A stretch of 64,000 nt of DNA. Source: an uncultured Armatimonadota bacterium (GTDB taxonomy: Bacteria > Armatimonadota > Fimbriimonadia > Fimbriimonadales > Fimbriimonadaceae). The position numbers and the translations under genes are program-made. The notes below the pieces were generated by a model that worked only from the letters and a program-made list of their open reading frames with translations, was not told where the DNA came from and did not search any database. Location: assembly GCA_903904815.1 (NCBI GenBank), contig CAIVDU010000005.1, positions 1 through 64,000 on the forward strand, given 5' to 3'. Shown one piece after another: positions 1-8,177 of the stretch; the stretch's first letter is position 1; every line of letters starts with the position of its first letter.

Positions 1-1494
1 ATGGGTTATGCGCAAGAGCTCTTGCGCAGCATGGGAACCTTCCAAAACTTCGCGATCTCCTTCTCGATGATCTGCATCCTTTGCGGTGGGATCAACTCCT
101 TCGGGCAGGGACTCAGCAGCGTGGGAGGCGCCTCCATCGGCCTCGGCTGGCCCATCGCCTGTGCCGTCTCACTCCTGTTTGCCATGGCGATGGGCCAGAT
201 CGGATCGGCCTATCCGACGGCGGGGGGACTCTATCACTGGGGTTCCATTCTGGGGGGACGCGCGTTAGGATGGGTCACTGCTTGGTTTAATCTCGTCGGA
301 CTCGTCACCGGACTCGCCGCCATTAACGTCGGTACCTACCTCTTTGTGGTCGGCTCACTTGCCCCCGCCTTCGGGTGCGATACCGCCCGACTGACTCCCA
401 CCGATCCCACGCTGTTAAGCGTCGGAATCCAGACGATCGCCGTCCTCGCCATCACCATCTCCCAAGCCGCCTTCAATCATTACGGTATCCGCCTCACCAG
501 CAAGCTGACTGATTTCTCGGGATACATCCTTTTCTTTGGCTCCATTGCTCTGGCCGTCGCGCTCCTCGCCTACGCGCCCCATATTGAGTTTTCTCGTCTC
601 TGGACCTTCCATAACTACGGGGGTGCTGCCGGAGGCAACGTTTGGCCGGCAAACAAGAGCATGGGCAGCCTGTTTCTGCTCGGTCTGCTCCTGCCTGCCT
701 ACACGATCACTGGATTCGACGCCTCCGCCCACACCGCCGAAGAAACCAAGGGCGCTGCCAAGGCGATTCCCAAGGGCATGATTCATTCCGTGCTCTGGTC
801 TGGAGTGTTCGGTTGGGGAATGTTGATGGCGATCGTCCTTTCCGCTCCCGACCTCGGCAAGGCTGCCTCCCAGGGCGCGGGCAGTTTCGGCTGGATCATG
901 GGTCAGGTCCTTCCCGCCGGGCTACAAAAGATCCTGTTTGTCATCATTGCTGTATCCCAATATCTCTGCGGCCTGGCCACCGTCACATCGACGAGCCGCA
1001 TGATGTTCGCATTCGCCCGTGACGGCGGATTGCCCTGGTCCAAGCTCTTGAAACGGGTCCACCACCATTTCCGAACACCCGTGCCCGCCATTTGGGCGGT
1101 GGCGTGCCTCGCGGTTGCGTTCACGATCTACGCCCCCGTCTACACCACCATCGCCGCGGTCTGCACGATGTTCTTGTACATCTCCTACGTGCTTCCGGTC
1201 GCCGCCGGAATGATCGCCTACCGTCGCTCCTGGAACCAAATGGGCTCATTCGACTTGGGCGTTGCGTACCGCCCCATCGCCGTGATCTGCATCCTGGGCT
1301 GTGGCGTCCTCATCTACATCGGCGTTCACCCCCCCAACGATCAAGCACTGAAAGTTCTTGTAGGGTCCGGCATCCTGACCGCCGCCGTCTGGTTCGGCTT
1401 GGAACGGAGGCGATTCGAAGGTCCGCCAATTGGGACTCAAATCGCGCAAAGGCAACAAGAAATTGGACTCGCCGAAACGGCGATCGAGTCGTAG
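1..1494 (+). CDS. APC-family amino-acid permease, probably 5'-truncated by the window edge
   Basis: This is an integral membrane transporter that should import an amino acid, amine or choline-like compound. The protein is hydrophobic throughout, with about 12 membrane segments. It opens with YAQELLRSMGTFQNFAISFS followed by a glycine-rich first helix (GGINSFGQG), the pattern of the bacterial/fungal ACT-type branch of the APC superfamily, which includes GABA and choline permeases. Members of this branch usually carry 20-30 residues before the YAQEL motif, and base 1 of the window is the A of the ATG, so the true start may lie upstream. A GH32 gene follows 15 bp downstream on the same strand, but nothing links the two functions. 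The substrate cannot be read from the sequence. Confidence 0.85.
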   Translation: MGYAQELLRSMGTFQNFAISFSMICILCGGINSFGQGLSSVGGASIGLGWPIACAVSLLFAMAMGQIGSAYPTAGGLYHWGSILGGRALGWVTAWFNLVGLVTGLAAINVGTYLFVVGSLAPAFGCDTARLTPTDPTLLSVGIQTIAVLAITISQAAFNHYGIRLTSKLTDFSGYILFFGSIALAVALLAYAPHIEFSRLWTFHNYGGAAGGNVWPANKSMGSLFLLGLLLPAYTITGFDASAHTAEETKGAAKAIPKGMIHSVLWSGVFGWGMLMAIVLSAPDLGKAASQGAGSFGWIMGQVLPAGLQKILFVIIAVSQYLCGLATVTSTSRMMFAFARDGGLPWSKLLKRVHHHFRTPVPAIWAVACLAVAFTIYAPVYTTIAAVCTMFLYISYVLPVAAGMIAYRRSWNQMGSFDLGVAYRPIAVICILGCGVLIYIGVHPPNDQALKVLVGSGILTAAVWFGLERRRFEGPPIGTQIAQRQQEIGLAETAIES

Positions 1495-1496
1495 AG

Positions 1497-1502
1497 TCTA
1501 AT
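1497..1502 (+). promoter_or_regulatory. -10-like box TCTAAT for a leaderless GH32 transcript
   Basis: TCTAAT lies 7 nt before the ATG at 1510, the spacing expected if transcription starts at the start codon. No Shine-Dalgarno sequence is visible there. Confidence 0.35.
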
Positions 1503-1509
1503 CTAGTTG

Positions 1510-2877
1510 ATGCTCGCTGCTTTGCTGTTATCCGTTATGGTTCCTCCCGATTCCGATTACTCCGAGCCATTACGGCCCCAATTTCATTTCACGGCGAAAA
1601 CCGGCTGGCTGAACGACCCGAACGGGCTCGTCTATTTCGGCGGCGAGTACCACCTCTTTTTCCAGCACAACCCATTCGGATCGGGCTGGGGAAACATGAC
1701 ATGGGGCCATGCCGTGAGCAAGGATCTCCTCCACTGGAAGCAGCAAGAAGAAGCCATTCGCCCAGACTCCCTCGGAACCATCTTCTCCGGTTCGGCCGTC
1801 GTGGATGCCGATAACTCTAGCGGCCTAGGGACCGGAAACAAGGCCCCAATGGTCTGTTTCTACACCGCTGCCGGAGGCGCCAACGACGAATCCAAGGGGA
1901 AGCCCTTCTCCCAATGCCTCGCCTATTCAACCGATGGCAAGACCTTCACTAAGTATCCCGGCAACCCCATCATTCCTCATATCGAAGGAGAGAACCGCGA
2001 CCCGAAGGTGATCTGGTACGGACCTGGGAAGCACTGGGTCATGGCTCTCTATCTAGATGGCGATCGCTACGCCATTCTCAACTCAACCGACCTCAAGAGC
2101 TGGACCAAGACGGGGGACGTAGAAATGCCCGGTTCTAGTGAGTGCCCCGATCTTTTTGAGCTCCCCGTGGACGGGGACAAAGACAATCCAAGGTGGGTTT
2201 TCTGGTCCGCGAGCGGCGCCTATAAACTCGGCCAATTCGACGGGAAGAAGTTCATCTCCCTTACCCGCCCCATTCCCTCCTACTTCGGCAACACCGGCTA
2301 CGCCTCGCAAACCTACTTCAACGATCCCAAGGGACGTCGAATCCAGATCCCGTGGCTCAACAACTCCAACTTCCCCGGAACCGCCTGGAACCAGCAGTTG
2401 GGGACACCCACCGAGCTCACCCTTAAGTCGACTGCTGACGGCCCACGACTGGCGATCAATCCCATCTTGGAAGTGAAGCGACTTCGCAAGTCAAAACTCC
2501 ACGAGACGCGTGGCAAAGCGCATGAATACGCCTCCAAATCCGGCTTAATCGACATCGAAACCGAATTCACCGCCGGAGACACTGGCCAGCTTCATCTCAC
2601 CATCAATGGCGTCCAAGTCACCTACGATCAAGACACTTACACCCTCAAAGTTCTCGACAAAATGGCGTCGCTCCCCATCGGCCACGACCACAAACTCCGA
2701 ATCCTCGCCGACCGGGCTAGCCTCGAAATCTACGCCGACGACGGCCTCGTCTGCATGCCCATCTTCACCCTCCCCACGGACCAACCGCACGGCGTCACGT
2801 GGCGAACCGAAGGCGCCGCCGACTGGAAGTTCAAGAAGTTCGAAGCCTACGACCTCGCCAGCGTCTGGCAGAAGTGA
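1510..2877 (+). CDS. GH32 glycoside hydrolase (levanase/inulinase/invertase type), exported
   Basis: This enzyme hydrolyses beta-fructosides such as levan, inulin or sucrose. All three catalytic signatures of the five-bladed GH32 propeller are present: the WLNDPNG nucleophile motif (Asp36), the RDP motif that stabilises the transition state (Asp164), and the EC motif carrying the acid/base (Glu211 in ECPDLF). The protein has 455 residues. A very short hydrophobic N-terminus (MLAALLLSVMVPP) suggests export. The C-terminal 120 residues look like the usual GH32 beta-sandwich. A TTG sits one codon upstream of the chosen ATG; the ATG was preferred because the TCTAAT box lies 7 nt before it. Fructan cleavage with retention is family knowledge; the exact substrate is unknown. 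Confidence 0.93.
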   Translation: MLAALLLSVMVPPDSDYSEPLRPQFHFTAKTGWLNDPNGLVYFGGEYHLFFQHNPFGSGWGNMTWGHAVSKDLLHWKQQEEAIRPDSLGTIFSGSAVVDADNSSGLGTGNKAPMVCFYTAAGGANDESKGKPFSQCLAYSTDGKTFTKYPGNPIIPHIEGENRDPKVIWYGPGKHWVMALYLDGDRYAILNSTDLKSWTKTGDVEMPGSSECPDLFELPVDGDKDNPRWVFWSASGAYKLGQFDGKKFISLTRPIPSYFGNTGYASQTYFNDPKGRRIQIPWLNNSNFPGTAWNQQLGTPTELTLKSTADGPRLAINPILEVKRLRKSKLHETRGKAHEYASKSGLIDIETEFTAGDTGQLHLTINGVQVTYDQDTYTLKVLDKMASLPIGHDHKLRILADRASLEIYADDGLVCMPIFTLPTDQPHGVTWRTEGAADWKFKKFEAYDLASVWQK

Positions 2878-3334
2878 CGGAACTGGGTGCTACTAGCGCC
2901 CGTATCCTAATCAGATTGTCGAGCTTCATCTGTCATCTTTGGAATGTTACGAGGCGGTTCACTCTCGTTGACTCAATCACCAATGCATCGATCCGTCATC
3001 CCGAGCTTGCGATGGAACTCTTCCTATTGGACGGCCTCTGCGAGTAGGACTTCGGAAGCTAGCTGACCTGGAGGGGATCCCTCGTTCCTCGGGATGGCGG
3101 GCGCTTAGTGGTTTGGGTCGGCTAACTCACAAGTACCCGTCATGTTGAGCAAGGCGAAACACCCCCGCCTGTGGTCGGAACTTCCAGTTGCGTGATCGAA
3201 GTGGCCAGCCATGAGGAAGGGATCCCTCGTTCCTCCTAATGGAGTCGACAGTGCGTAGCGGGCGGTTAGCAATTGGGATGCTTGATGCCCCCTCGGCCCT
3301 GAGACTCCAAAATCGAACCGATCCAGTCTGCCAA
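2878..3334. repeat. Gene-free gap with degenerate intergenic repeats
   Basis: No convincing gene is present. The motif GGGATCCCTCGTTCCTC occurs twice (3074-3090 and 3219-3235). A segment around 3118-3147, with CGGCTAACTCACAAG followed by a CCCGTCATGTTGAG stretch, reappears in related form near 38142-38178 and, inverted, near 18587-18627. The region looks like remnants of a dispersed palindromic element family. Open frames here show no protein-like composition. Confidence 0.5.
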
Positions 3335-3769
3335 TCAAACTCGGTGCAGTCCGATGTGGAATCCCATATCCACCCACTTGCCGTCCTTCTCCGTCGCCAT
3401 CGTGCTACCGTAGGAATCAGACTGGACGTGAGAAACGCTACGGTAGTGCCCCGTGTCGCCGCTGAGGGCGTTGAAATCGAAAATCAGGTCGTCTCCTTCC
3501 CTCGTGACGTGTCCGAAATAGATCGTATCGGCGCCATGTTGGTCCAGATAGTAGACCTGCTTCGCCACCGGATCCCATCCAATACAGGCATGAGCATGCA
3601 TCGGATTCTTCGTGCCCACGCCGACCACACCGTTCGACTCCAGAACCTGGCCACCATGGGTTAGCTTAAATGTGAACTGCACCTTCATGCTCTTCCCCAC
3701 CGTGCCTTCCCAAGTGCCCAAGAGCTTCTTGCACTGTTCGAAAACGGGCTCAGCCGGAGGACCGGACAA
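3335..3769 (-). CDS. Small DUF1579-like/lipocalin-like protein; signal peptide interrupted by an in-frame stop
   Basis: The 144-residue body begins around EPVFEQCKKLLGTWEG and resembles small beta-barrel proteins of the DUF1579/THAP4-like type, with a GTWEG opening and an IGWDP motif mid-protein. It has no catalytic motif I recognise. The frame is open from a TTG at 3769, which has no ribosome-binding site. Immediately upstream, in the same frame, an ATG at 3799 opens MFIALATLL and then hits TAA at 3770-3772. Those nine residues look like the start of a signal peptide, so the gene may once have begun at 3799 and been interrupted by a nonsense change, or the base call is wrong. A GAGGT sequence lies upstream of the ATG. 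Function unknown. Confidence 0.6.
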   Translation of the reverse strand: MSGPPAEPVFEQCKKLLGTWEGTVGKSMKVQFTFKLTHGGQVLESNGVVGVGTKNPMHAHACIGWDPVAKQVYYLDQHGADTIYFGHVTREGDDLIFDFNALSGDTGHYRSVSHVQSDSYGSTMATEKDGKWVDMGFHIGLHRV

Positions 3770-3910
3770 TTAAAGGAGTGTGGCTAAAGCAATGAACATA
3801 ACCTGGTATTACCTCAACCTCTCCCGGGAAGTTCCCCAACCGCTTCGACGGCTGGGCCAAGACGGTAAACTGGGATTTGCCGCGAAACCGCTTCACGGCG
3901 CCCCAAACCT

Positions 3911-5002
3911 ATGCTAAGAGCCGGAAACGTCGGACTTCCAAACGTCGGAAAGTCCACCCTATTCAACGCAGTCGTCGCGAACGCCAAGGCCCAGGCTGCG
4001 AACTTCCCGTTCTGCACCATCGAGCCCAACGTCGGCATGGTCGCCGTTCCCGACGATCGCCTCGAAGTGCTTGCGAAGATCTCGGGTTCAGCCGACATCC
4101 TTCCTGCCCGCATGGAGTTCGTCGACATTGCTGGCCTCGTGAAGGGCGCCAGCAAAGGCGAGGGTCTCGGAAACCAGTTCCTGGCCAACATCCGAGAAGT
4201 GGACGCGATCGTGCACGTCGTCCGGTGTTTCGAGAACGACGACATCATTCATGTTTCCGGTTCGGTCGACGCGTTGAGAGACATCGAAGTGATCAACATC
4301 GAACTCGCCCTTGCCGACATGGCTAGCGCCGAAAAGCGGTTGGAAAGAGCGAGAAAGGAGCTGCGCACCAAGAAGGAAGCTCAGATCGAAATCGACGCCC
4401 TCGAGAAGATTCTCCCCGCGCTGAACGACGGCCGACCTGCTCGCCTCGTGCCTCTCACCGAAGACGAGGCCCTCTCCATCAAAGGCCTCGGTCTCATGAC
4501 GCTCAAGCCAATCATCTATGCTGCCAACGTCTCCGAGAGCGACCTCGCTACTGGAAACGCGGAAGTGGAGAAGGTCAAGAAGTTCGCCGCGGCGGAAGGC
4601 TCCGAGGTCGTCGTGATCTCCGCCCAGGTTGAGTCAGAACTGATCGAACTACCTGAGGAAGACCGAGCCGAATTCCTTGAGTCGCTCGGAGCAAAGGAAG
4701 GCGGCCTCAAGTCCTTGATACGCGCCACCTATCACCTCCTCGGCCTGCAAACCTACTTCACCACCGGCCCCAAGGAAACGCGTGCCTGGACGATTCACCA
4801 AGGCATGACTGCTCCCCAGGCCGCCGGCGTGATCCACAGTGACTTCGAGCGCGGATTCATCCGAGCCGAAACCGTTGCCTACAACGACCTCGTCACCAAC
4901 GGCTCCATGGCTGCCGCAAAAGAAAAGGGACTCGTCCGAAGTGAAGGCCGGGACTACGTGGTTGCCGAAGGAGACGTCATGTTGTTCCGATTCAACGTCT
5001 GA
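3911..5002 (+). CDS. ychF: Redox-regulated ribosome-binding ATPase YchF
   Basis: YchF is a conserved Obg-family P-loop protein that binds ribosomes, prefers ATP to GTP and is linked to stress and translation control. The start MLRAGNVGLPNVGKST is diagnostic: the P-loop is at residues 8-16. FVDIAGLVKGASKGEGLGNQ is the G3/switch region, followed by a coiled-coil insertion (about 130-170). A C-terminal TGS domain is also present (about 280-363, with ETRAWTI and the ending VMLFRFNV). At 363 residues it has the family's usual length. It stands alone on the plus strand, and its 3' end faces the convergent metallopeptidase gene. No strong ribosome-binding site precedes the ATG, but family conservation fixes the start. 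Confidence 0.97.
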   Translation: MLRAGNVGLPNVGKSTLFNAVVANAKAQAANFPFCTIEPNVGMVAVPDDRLEVLAKISGSADILPARMEFVDIAGLVKGASKGEGLGNQFLANIREVDAIVHVVRCFENDDIIHVSGSVDALRDIEVINIELALADMASAEKRLERARKELRTKKEAQIEIDALEKILPALNDGRPARLVPLTEDEALSIKGLGLMTLKPIIYAANVSESDLATGNAEVEKVKKFAAAEGSEVVVISAQVESELIELPEEDRAEFLESLGAKEGGLKSLIRATYHLLGLQTYFTTGPKETRAWTIHQGMTAPQAAGVIHSDFERGFIRAETVAYNDLVTNGSMAAAKEKGLVRSEGRDYVVAEGDVMLFRFNV

Positions 5003-5011
5003 GCTCAGTAA

Positions 5012-5037
5012 GTGCCCAAGACTCAGCCCTTGGGCAC
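5012..5037. terminator. Hairpin between convergent genes ychF and the metallopeptidase
   Basis: A perfect 9-bp stem (GTGCCCAAG / CTTGGGCAC) with an 8-nt loop covers the junction of the two convergent genes and overlaps the last codons of the minus-strand gene. There is no U-tract, so a bidirectional terminator role is only likely. Confidence 0.45.
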
Positions 5038-5718
5038 ACGCTTCTGAGGTTCGCCCCAAACTTTCCTCATGAGCGTGTACCCGTCAGGATCGGCCGACAT
5101 TAGCTCGCCGCGGACGAACGGATAGAAGTCGTTTGTGCCGAAGTAGGCCTCGGTGGTCTCCGAGAAATACTCCATTGGATTCGTCGTGGCGTATGCCTTG
5201 ACCATTGCCCCATTCCAGTGACGCACCAGGTCGTACCGCTTGGCTGCCATCGCGGTCGCGTATGTCGCCTTTACATCCGCATTGTCGAAGCCGTTAGGAA
5301 GAAACAGAAAGTGGTACCCGTGGGCCAATTCATGCATCACCATCCACGGCTGCTCGTAGGTCCAAGATACGAAATGCTCCGCATTTCCGATCTCGAACCC
5401 GTGAGCCATATGGGGATCCATTCCGTGATCCTTCAGCCACCCTGACTCCGGATGGAAGGCCGCACAGACATTCCCCGGACTATTGAGGTGAATCCAGATC
5501 GGGATCGTCTTGAGTTTGACGAGCGGTCCATCCGGCACCACTCGCTCGATGCCGATGAGCTGCAACGTCAATTCCTGTTTGACCGCACCCCATAAGTATG
5601 GATGTTCTCCCACTAGCGCCTTCTCGGCGTGCACGCTCCAACCTTCGATAGTTTGGTCAACGTACTCAAAGGAGGTCGCGTTAGCTTGAACGAGAATCAG
5701 AGCAGCGACAGGAACCAT
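5023..5718 (-). CDS. Secreted zincin-type metallopeptidase-like protein (HELAH)
   Basis: This 231-residue protein has a short hydrophobic N-terminus (MVPVAALILVQANA) compatible with a signal peptide. It contains the zinc-binding HExxH motif as HELAH at residues 129-133, followed about 55 residues later by EYFSETTEAYFG, whose Glu187 or Glu190 would be the third metal ligand. This spacing matches small extracellular zincins related to anthrax-lethal-factor-type or gluzincin-like domains of unknown substrate. A TAGGCT box lies 5 nt before the ATG, suggesting a leaderless mRNA. Neighbours give no hint of the target. Peptidase activity is inferred from the motif only. Confidence 0.75.
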   Translation of the reverse strand: MVPVAALILVQANATSFEYVDQTIEGWSVHAEKALVGEHPYLWGAVKQELTLQLIGIERVVPDGPLVKLKTIPIWIHLNSPGNVCAAFHPESGWLKDHGMDPHMAHGFEIGNAEHFVSWTYEQPWMVMHELAHGYHFLFLPNGFDNADVKATYATAMAAKRYDLVRHWNGAMVKAYATTNPMEYFSETTEAYFGTNDFYPFVRGELMSADPDGYTLMRKVWGEPQKRVPKG

Positions 5719-6190
5719 TAGTTAGCCTAACGAATTGAGCCAGCGTTCGTGAGGATTACGAACGAGAACAGATCTGCGGTGCGACTCAACGTTCTTTGAT
5801 CAGGACGTTGCCGAGGTCGGAAAAGAAGCTCGACCTTAGAAACAAGTTTGAGAACTAGATTCGGCCGAATCGCAAATTCCGCGATGACCAGGCGGAGTTG
5901 GCCAACTCATGGAGAGTGCCTAGGCTCGGAGAGTGTTGCATTGAGCACTTCGCGAGACCATTGGTGACGTTTGTGGAGATAGTATGTCTGACACCTGTAT
6001 AACGGACCAGAATTGGCTTAAGTGGGCCCTTTGAACCTACAACAGCCTCAAAGACTTTCACGCACGTCGAGCCGTGCTGATCGGCGCGGCGTCAAGACCG
6101 CCGCGCTCCACGTTAGCTGCGCCCCCAATAGACGTGAACCACCCGAACCCTCCCTCTCGTGCTAAATTGATCTGACGCCCGCCTGAGCCT
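5719..6190. other. Gene-free gap, nothing recognised
   Basis: About 470 bp separate the divergent metallopeptidase and rbsD-like genes. I see no protein-like open frame, RNA gene or clear repeat. It presumably holds the promoters of both flanking genes; a TAGGCT box for the minus-strand gene is at 5724-5729. Confidence 0.4.
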
Positions 6191-6580
6191 ATGCTACGAA
6201 CTGGAATCCTGAACCCGAACCTCTTGTCCTTGGTCGCCCGAGTGCGCCACACAAACACGATCGTGATCGCCGACCGCGGATTTCCCTCTTGGCCTGGGCT
6301 CGAAACCATCGACCTTTCCCTCATCGACGGCGTTCCCACTGTCCTCCAGGTACTTGCTGCCCTCAGAGACCAGGCCCACTACGGTGAAGCATTCATGGCC
6401 AAGGAGTTTTTGAAGGCAAACGATGCCGCCACTCAACAGCAATTCTCCACCGCGCTGGCGGGCATCGATCTCAAACATGAACCACACGTCGAGTTCAAAC
6501 TACGTGTGCCCCACGCCATCGGCCTCATCCGAACTGGCGATACAACCCAGTACGCCAACATGATCCTCGTGTCTGCCTGA
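6191..6580 (+). CDS. RbsD/FucU family sugar mutarotase (pyranase)
   Basis: RbsD and FucU proteins interconvert anomers or ring forms of ribose or fucose so that the sugar can enter catabolism. The 129-residue sequence follows the family: an N-terminal segment ending in RHTNTIVIADRGFP, where the His of RHTD/N is catalytic, a central IDLSLIDGVPTVLQVLAAL segment, and a C-terminal TGDTTQYANMILVSA strand, where Tyr and Asn of YAN bind sugar. No ribose or fucose kinase, ABC importer or regulator is adjacent, so it is an orphan here. In Armatimonadota and Planctomycetes such orphans are often near glycosidases. RbsD and FucU specificity cannot be separated by eye. Confidence 0.9.
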   Translation: MLRTGILNPNLLSLVARVRHTNTIVIADRGFPSWPGLETIDLSLIDGVPTVLQVLAALRDQAHYGEAFMAKEFLKANDAATQQQFSTALAGIDLKHEPHVEFKLRVPHAIGLIRTGDTTQYANMILVSA

Positions 6581-6598
6581 GTGGCTGGTCCAGTCAAA

Positions 6599-7171
6599 CT
6601 ACCCCGAATACTGCGGCAACTCGGAACGAGGAATGTCCGACAGCTTTCTCGCCGCTCGGTCCTTGTCCGAAAGAATGAGATCCAACTTCGGCCACTCGAC
6701 TCCGATCTCCGGGTCATCGAAAGCGATGGATGCGTCACTCTTAGGATCGTAGAGTGAACTGCACTTGTACGTCACGAGGGCGCTGGTACTCAGCGTGCAG
6801 AATCCATGGGCGAATCCCGCGGGAATGAACAACTGCCGGTGGTTCTCGGCAGACAAGATCTCTGAACACCATTGTCCGAACGTGGGGGACCCAACCCGAA
6901 TGTCCACCGCTACGTCGAAAATTTCACCCTGAACCACGCTGATCAGCTTTGCCTGAGTCGATGGGAATTGATGGTGAAGTCCACGAGTCACTCCGCGTAA
7001 TGAGAAGGACATGTTGTCCTGCACGAAACCGCAATCGATGCCGATCTCGCGGTACTTAGCATCGTGAAACAGCTCGATAAAGAAGCCCCGCGAATCGGGA
7101 AAAGCGACCGGCTCGACGAGCAGCACTTCGGGGAGCGACGTTTTACTTGACTTCAGCATCGAGGGATTCAC
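6599..7171 (-). CDS. rfbC: dTDP-4-dehydrorhamnose 3,5-epimerase
   Basis: This enzyme is the third step of dTDP-L-rhamnose synthesis: double epimerisation at C3 and C5 of dTDP-4-keto-6-deoxyglucose. The 190-residue protein shows the RmlC cupin pattern: DSRGFFIELFH, FVQDNMSFSLRGVTRGLHHQ with the catalytic His, VVQGEIFDVAVDIRVGSPTFG, and FIPAGFAHGFCTLS. The gene overlaps the 3' end of rfbA, so the two are translationally coupled. ATG codons at 7171 and 7159 are both possible starts. The dehydratase RfbB and reductase RfbD are not in the window. Confidence 0.95.
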   Translation of the reverse strand: MNPSMLKSSKTSLPEVLLVEPVAFPDSRGFFIELFHDAKYREIGIDCGFVQDNMSFSLRGVTRGLHHQFPSTQAKLISVVQGEIFDVAVDIRVGSPTFGQWCSEILSAENHRQLFIPAGFAHGFCTLSTSALVTYKCSSLYDPKSDASIAFDDPEIGVEWPKLDLILSDKDRAARKLSDIPRSELPQYSG

Positions 7172-8036
7172 TCACAAGCGCATCAAGGTACTCGCCATAC
7201 CCACTCTTGCGCAACGGCTCGGCCAGCCGGAGCACCTGCTCCGCATCGATCCAACCATTCTTGAACGCGATCTCTTCTGGACAAGCGATCATCAGCCCCG
7301 TGCGCTGCTCCAGCGTCTGGACGAAATTCGAGGCCTGGTTCAAACCGTCAAACGTGCCCGTGTCGAGCCAAGTTGCTCCCCGACCGAGTCGCTGAACGCT
7401 CAGGCGCTTCTGTTCCATGTAGGTCTGGTTCACGGTGGTGATCTCGTACTCGCCCCGGGCGGAAGGCTTGACGTCGCGAGCGATGTCACAGATCTGGTCA
7501 TCGTAAAAGTAGAGGCCGGTGACCGCGTAGTGCGACTTAGGGTTCGCCGGTTTCTCCTCGATCGAAACGGGCAGGCCCGACTCATCGAACGCTACCACCC
7601 CGTAGTGCTGGGGTTCCTTCACCCAGTAGGAGAAGATGGTCGCCCCATCGCCCTGCCGAGCGGCAAGCCTCAGTGCGCCGGAAAGGCCCTGACCGTAGAA
7701 GATGTTGTCCCCAAGTACCAGTGAGCAACCTTGCCCAGCCAAGAACGGCTCACCCAGATGAAATGCCTGGGCAAGGCCTTCCGGTCGAGGTTGAGCCACG
7801 TACTGGATGTCCATCCCCCATTGAGACCCATCGCCCAAAAGGTTCCAGAAGAGCGACTGCTCCGAAGGAACCGTGATCACCAGGATCTGGCGGATACCCG
7901 CCAACATCAACGTCGTCAGCGGGTAATACACCATCGGTTTGTTGTAGATGGGAAGAAGCTGTTTGCTTACTGCCTTGGTAAGCGGCCACAGGCGGGTACC
8001 AGTTCCGCCGGCCAAAAGAATGCCTTTCTCGATCAT
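7143..8036 (-). CDS. rfbA: Glucose-1-phosphate thymidylyltransferase
   Basis: RfbA makes dTDP-glucose from dTTP and glucose-1-phosphate, the first step towards dTDP-rhamnose and other deoxysugars of the cell surface. The nucleotidyltransferase signature (GILLAGGTGTRLWPLT, residues 4-19) and KQLLPIYNKPMVYYPL are intact. Also present are VLGDNIFYG with the metal-binding Asp, the EKP segment, and the GATWLDTGTFDGL motif of RmlA. At 297 residues it is full length. It is the first gene of a two-gene operon with rfbC. A weak GGGAC lies before the ATG. Confidence 0.97.
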   Translation of the reverse strand: MIEKGILLAGGTGTRLWPLTKAVSKQLLPIYNKPMVYYPLTTLMLAGIRQILVITVPSEQSLFWNLLGDGSQWGMDIQYVAQPRPEGLAQAFHLGEPFLAGQGCSLVLGDNIFYGQGLSGALRLAARQGDGATIFSYWVKEPQHYGVVAFDESGLPVSIEEKPANPKSHYAVTGLYFYDDQICDIARDVKPSARGEYEITTVNQTYMEQKRLSVQRLGRGATWLDTGTFDGLNQASNFVQTLEQRTGLMIACPEEIAFKNGWIDAEQVLRLAEPLRKSGYGEYLDALVSESLDAEVK

Positions 8037-8163
8037 GGGTTTGTCCCAGGGTGCACAGTCAGCCTAACCGACGGAAGACTCGGTCAAGTTCCAAACTGCC
8101 ACCCGCATTTTGGCAGCACCGACAAAAACCGGTGTTGTACCACCGCTACGGGCTACAAAAGGC

Positions 8164-8169
8164 GATAAT
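8164..8169 (+). promoter_or_regulatory. -10-like box GATAAT for a leaderless transcript
   Basis: GATAAT lies 8 nt before the ATG at 8178, with no Shine-Dalgarno between them. The position fits transcription beginning at the start codon. Confidence 0.4.
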
Positions 8170-8177
8170 GAGCCTTC

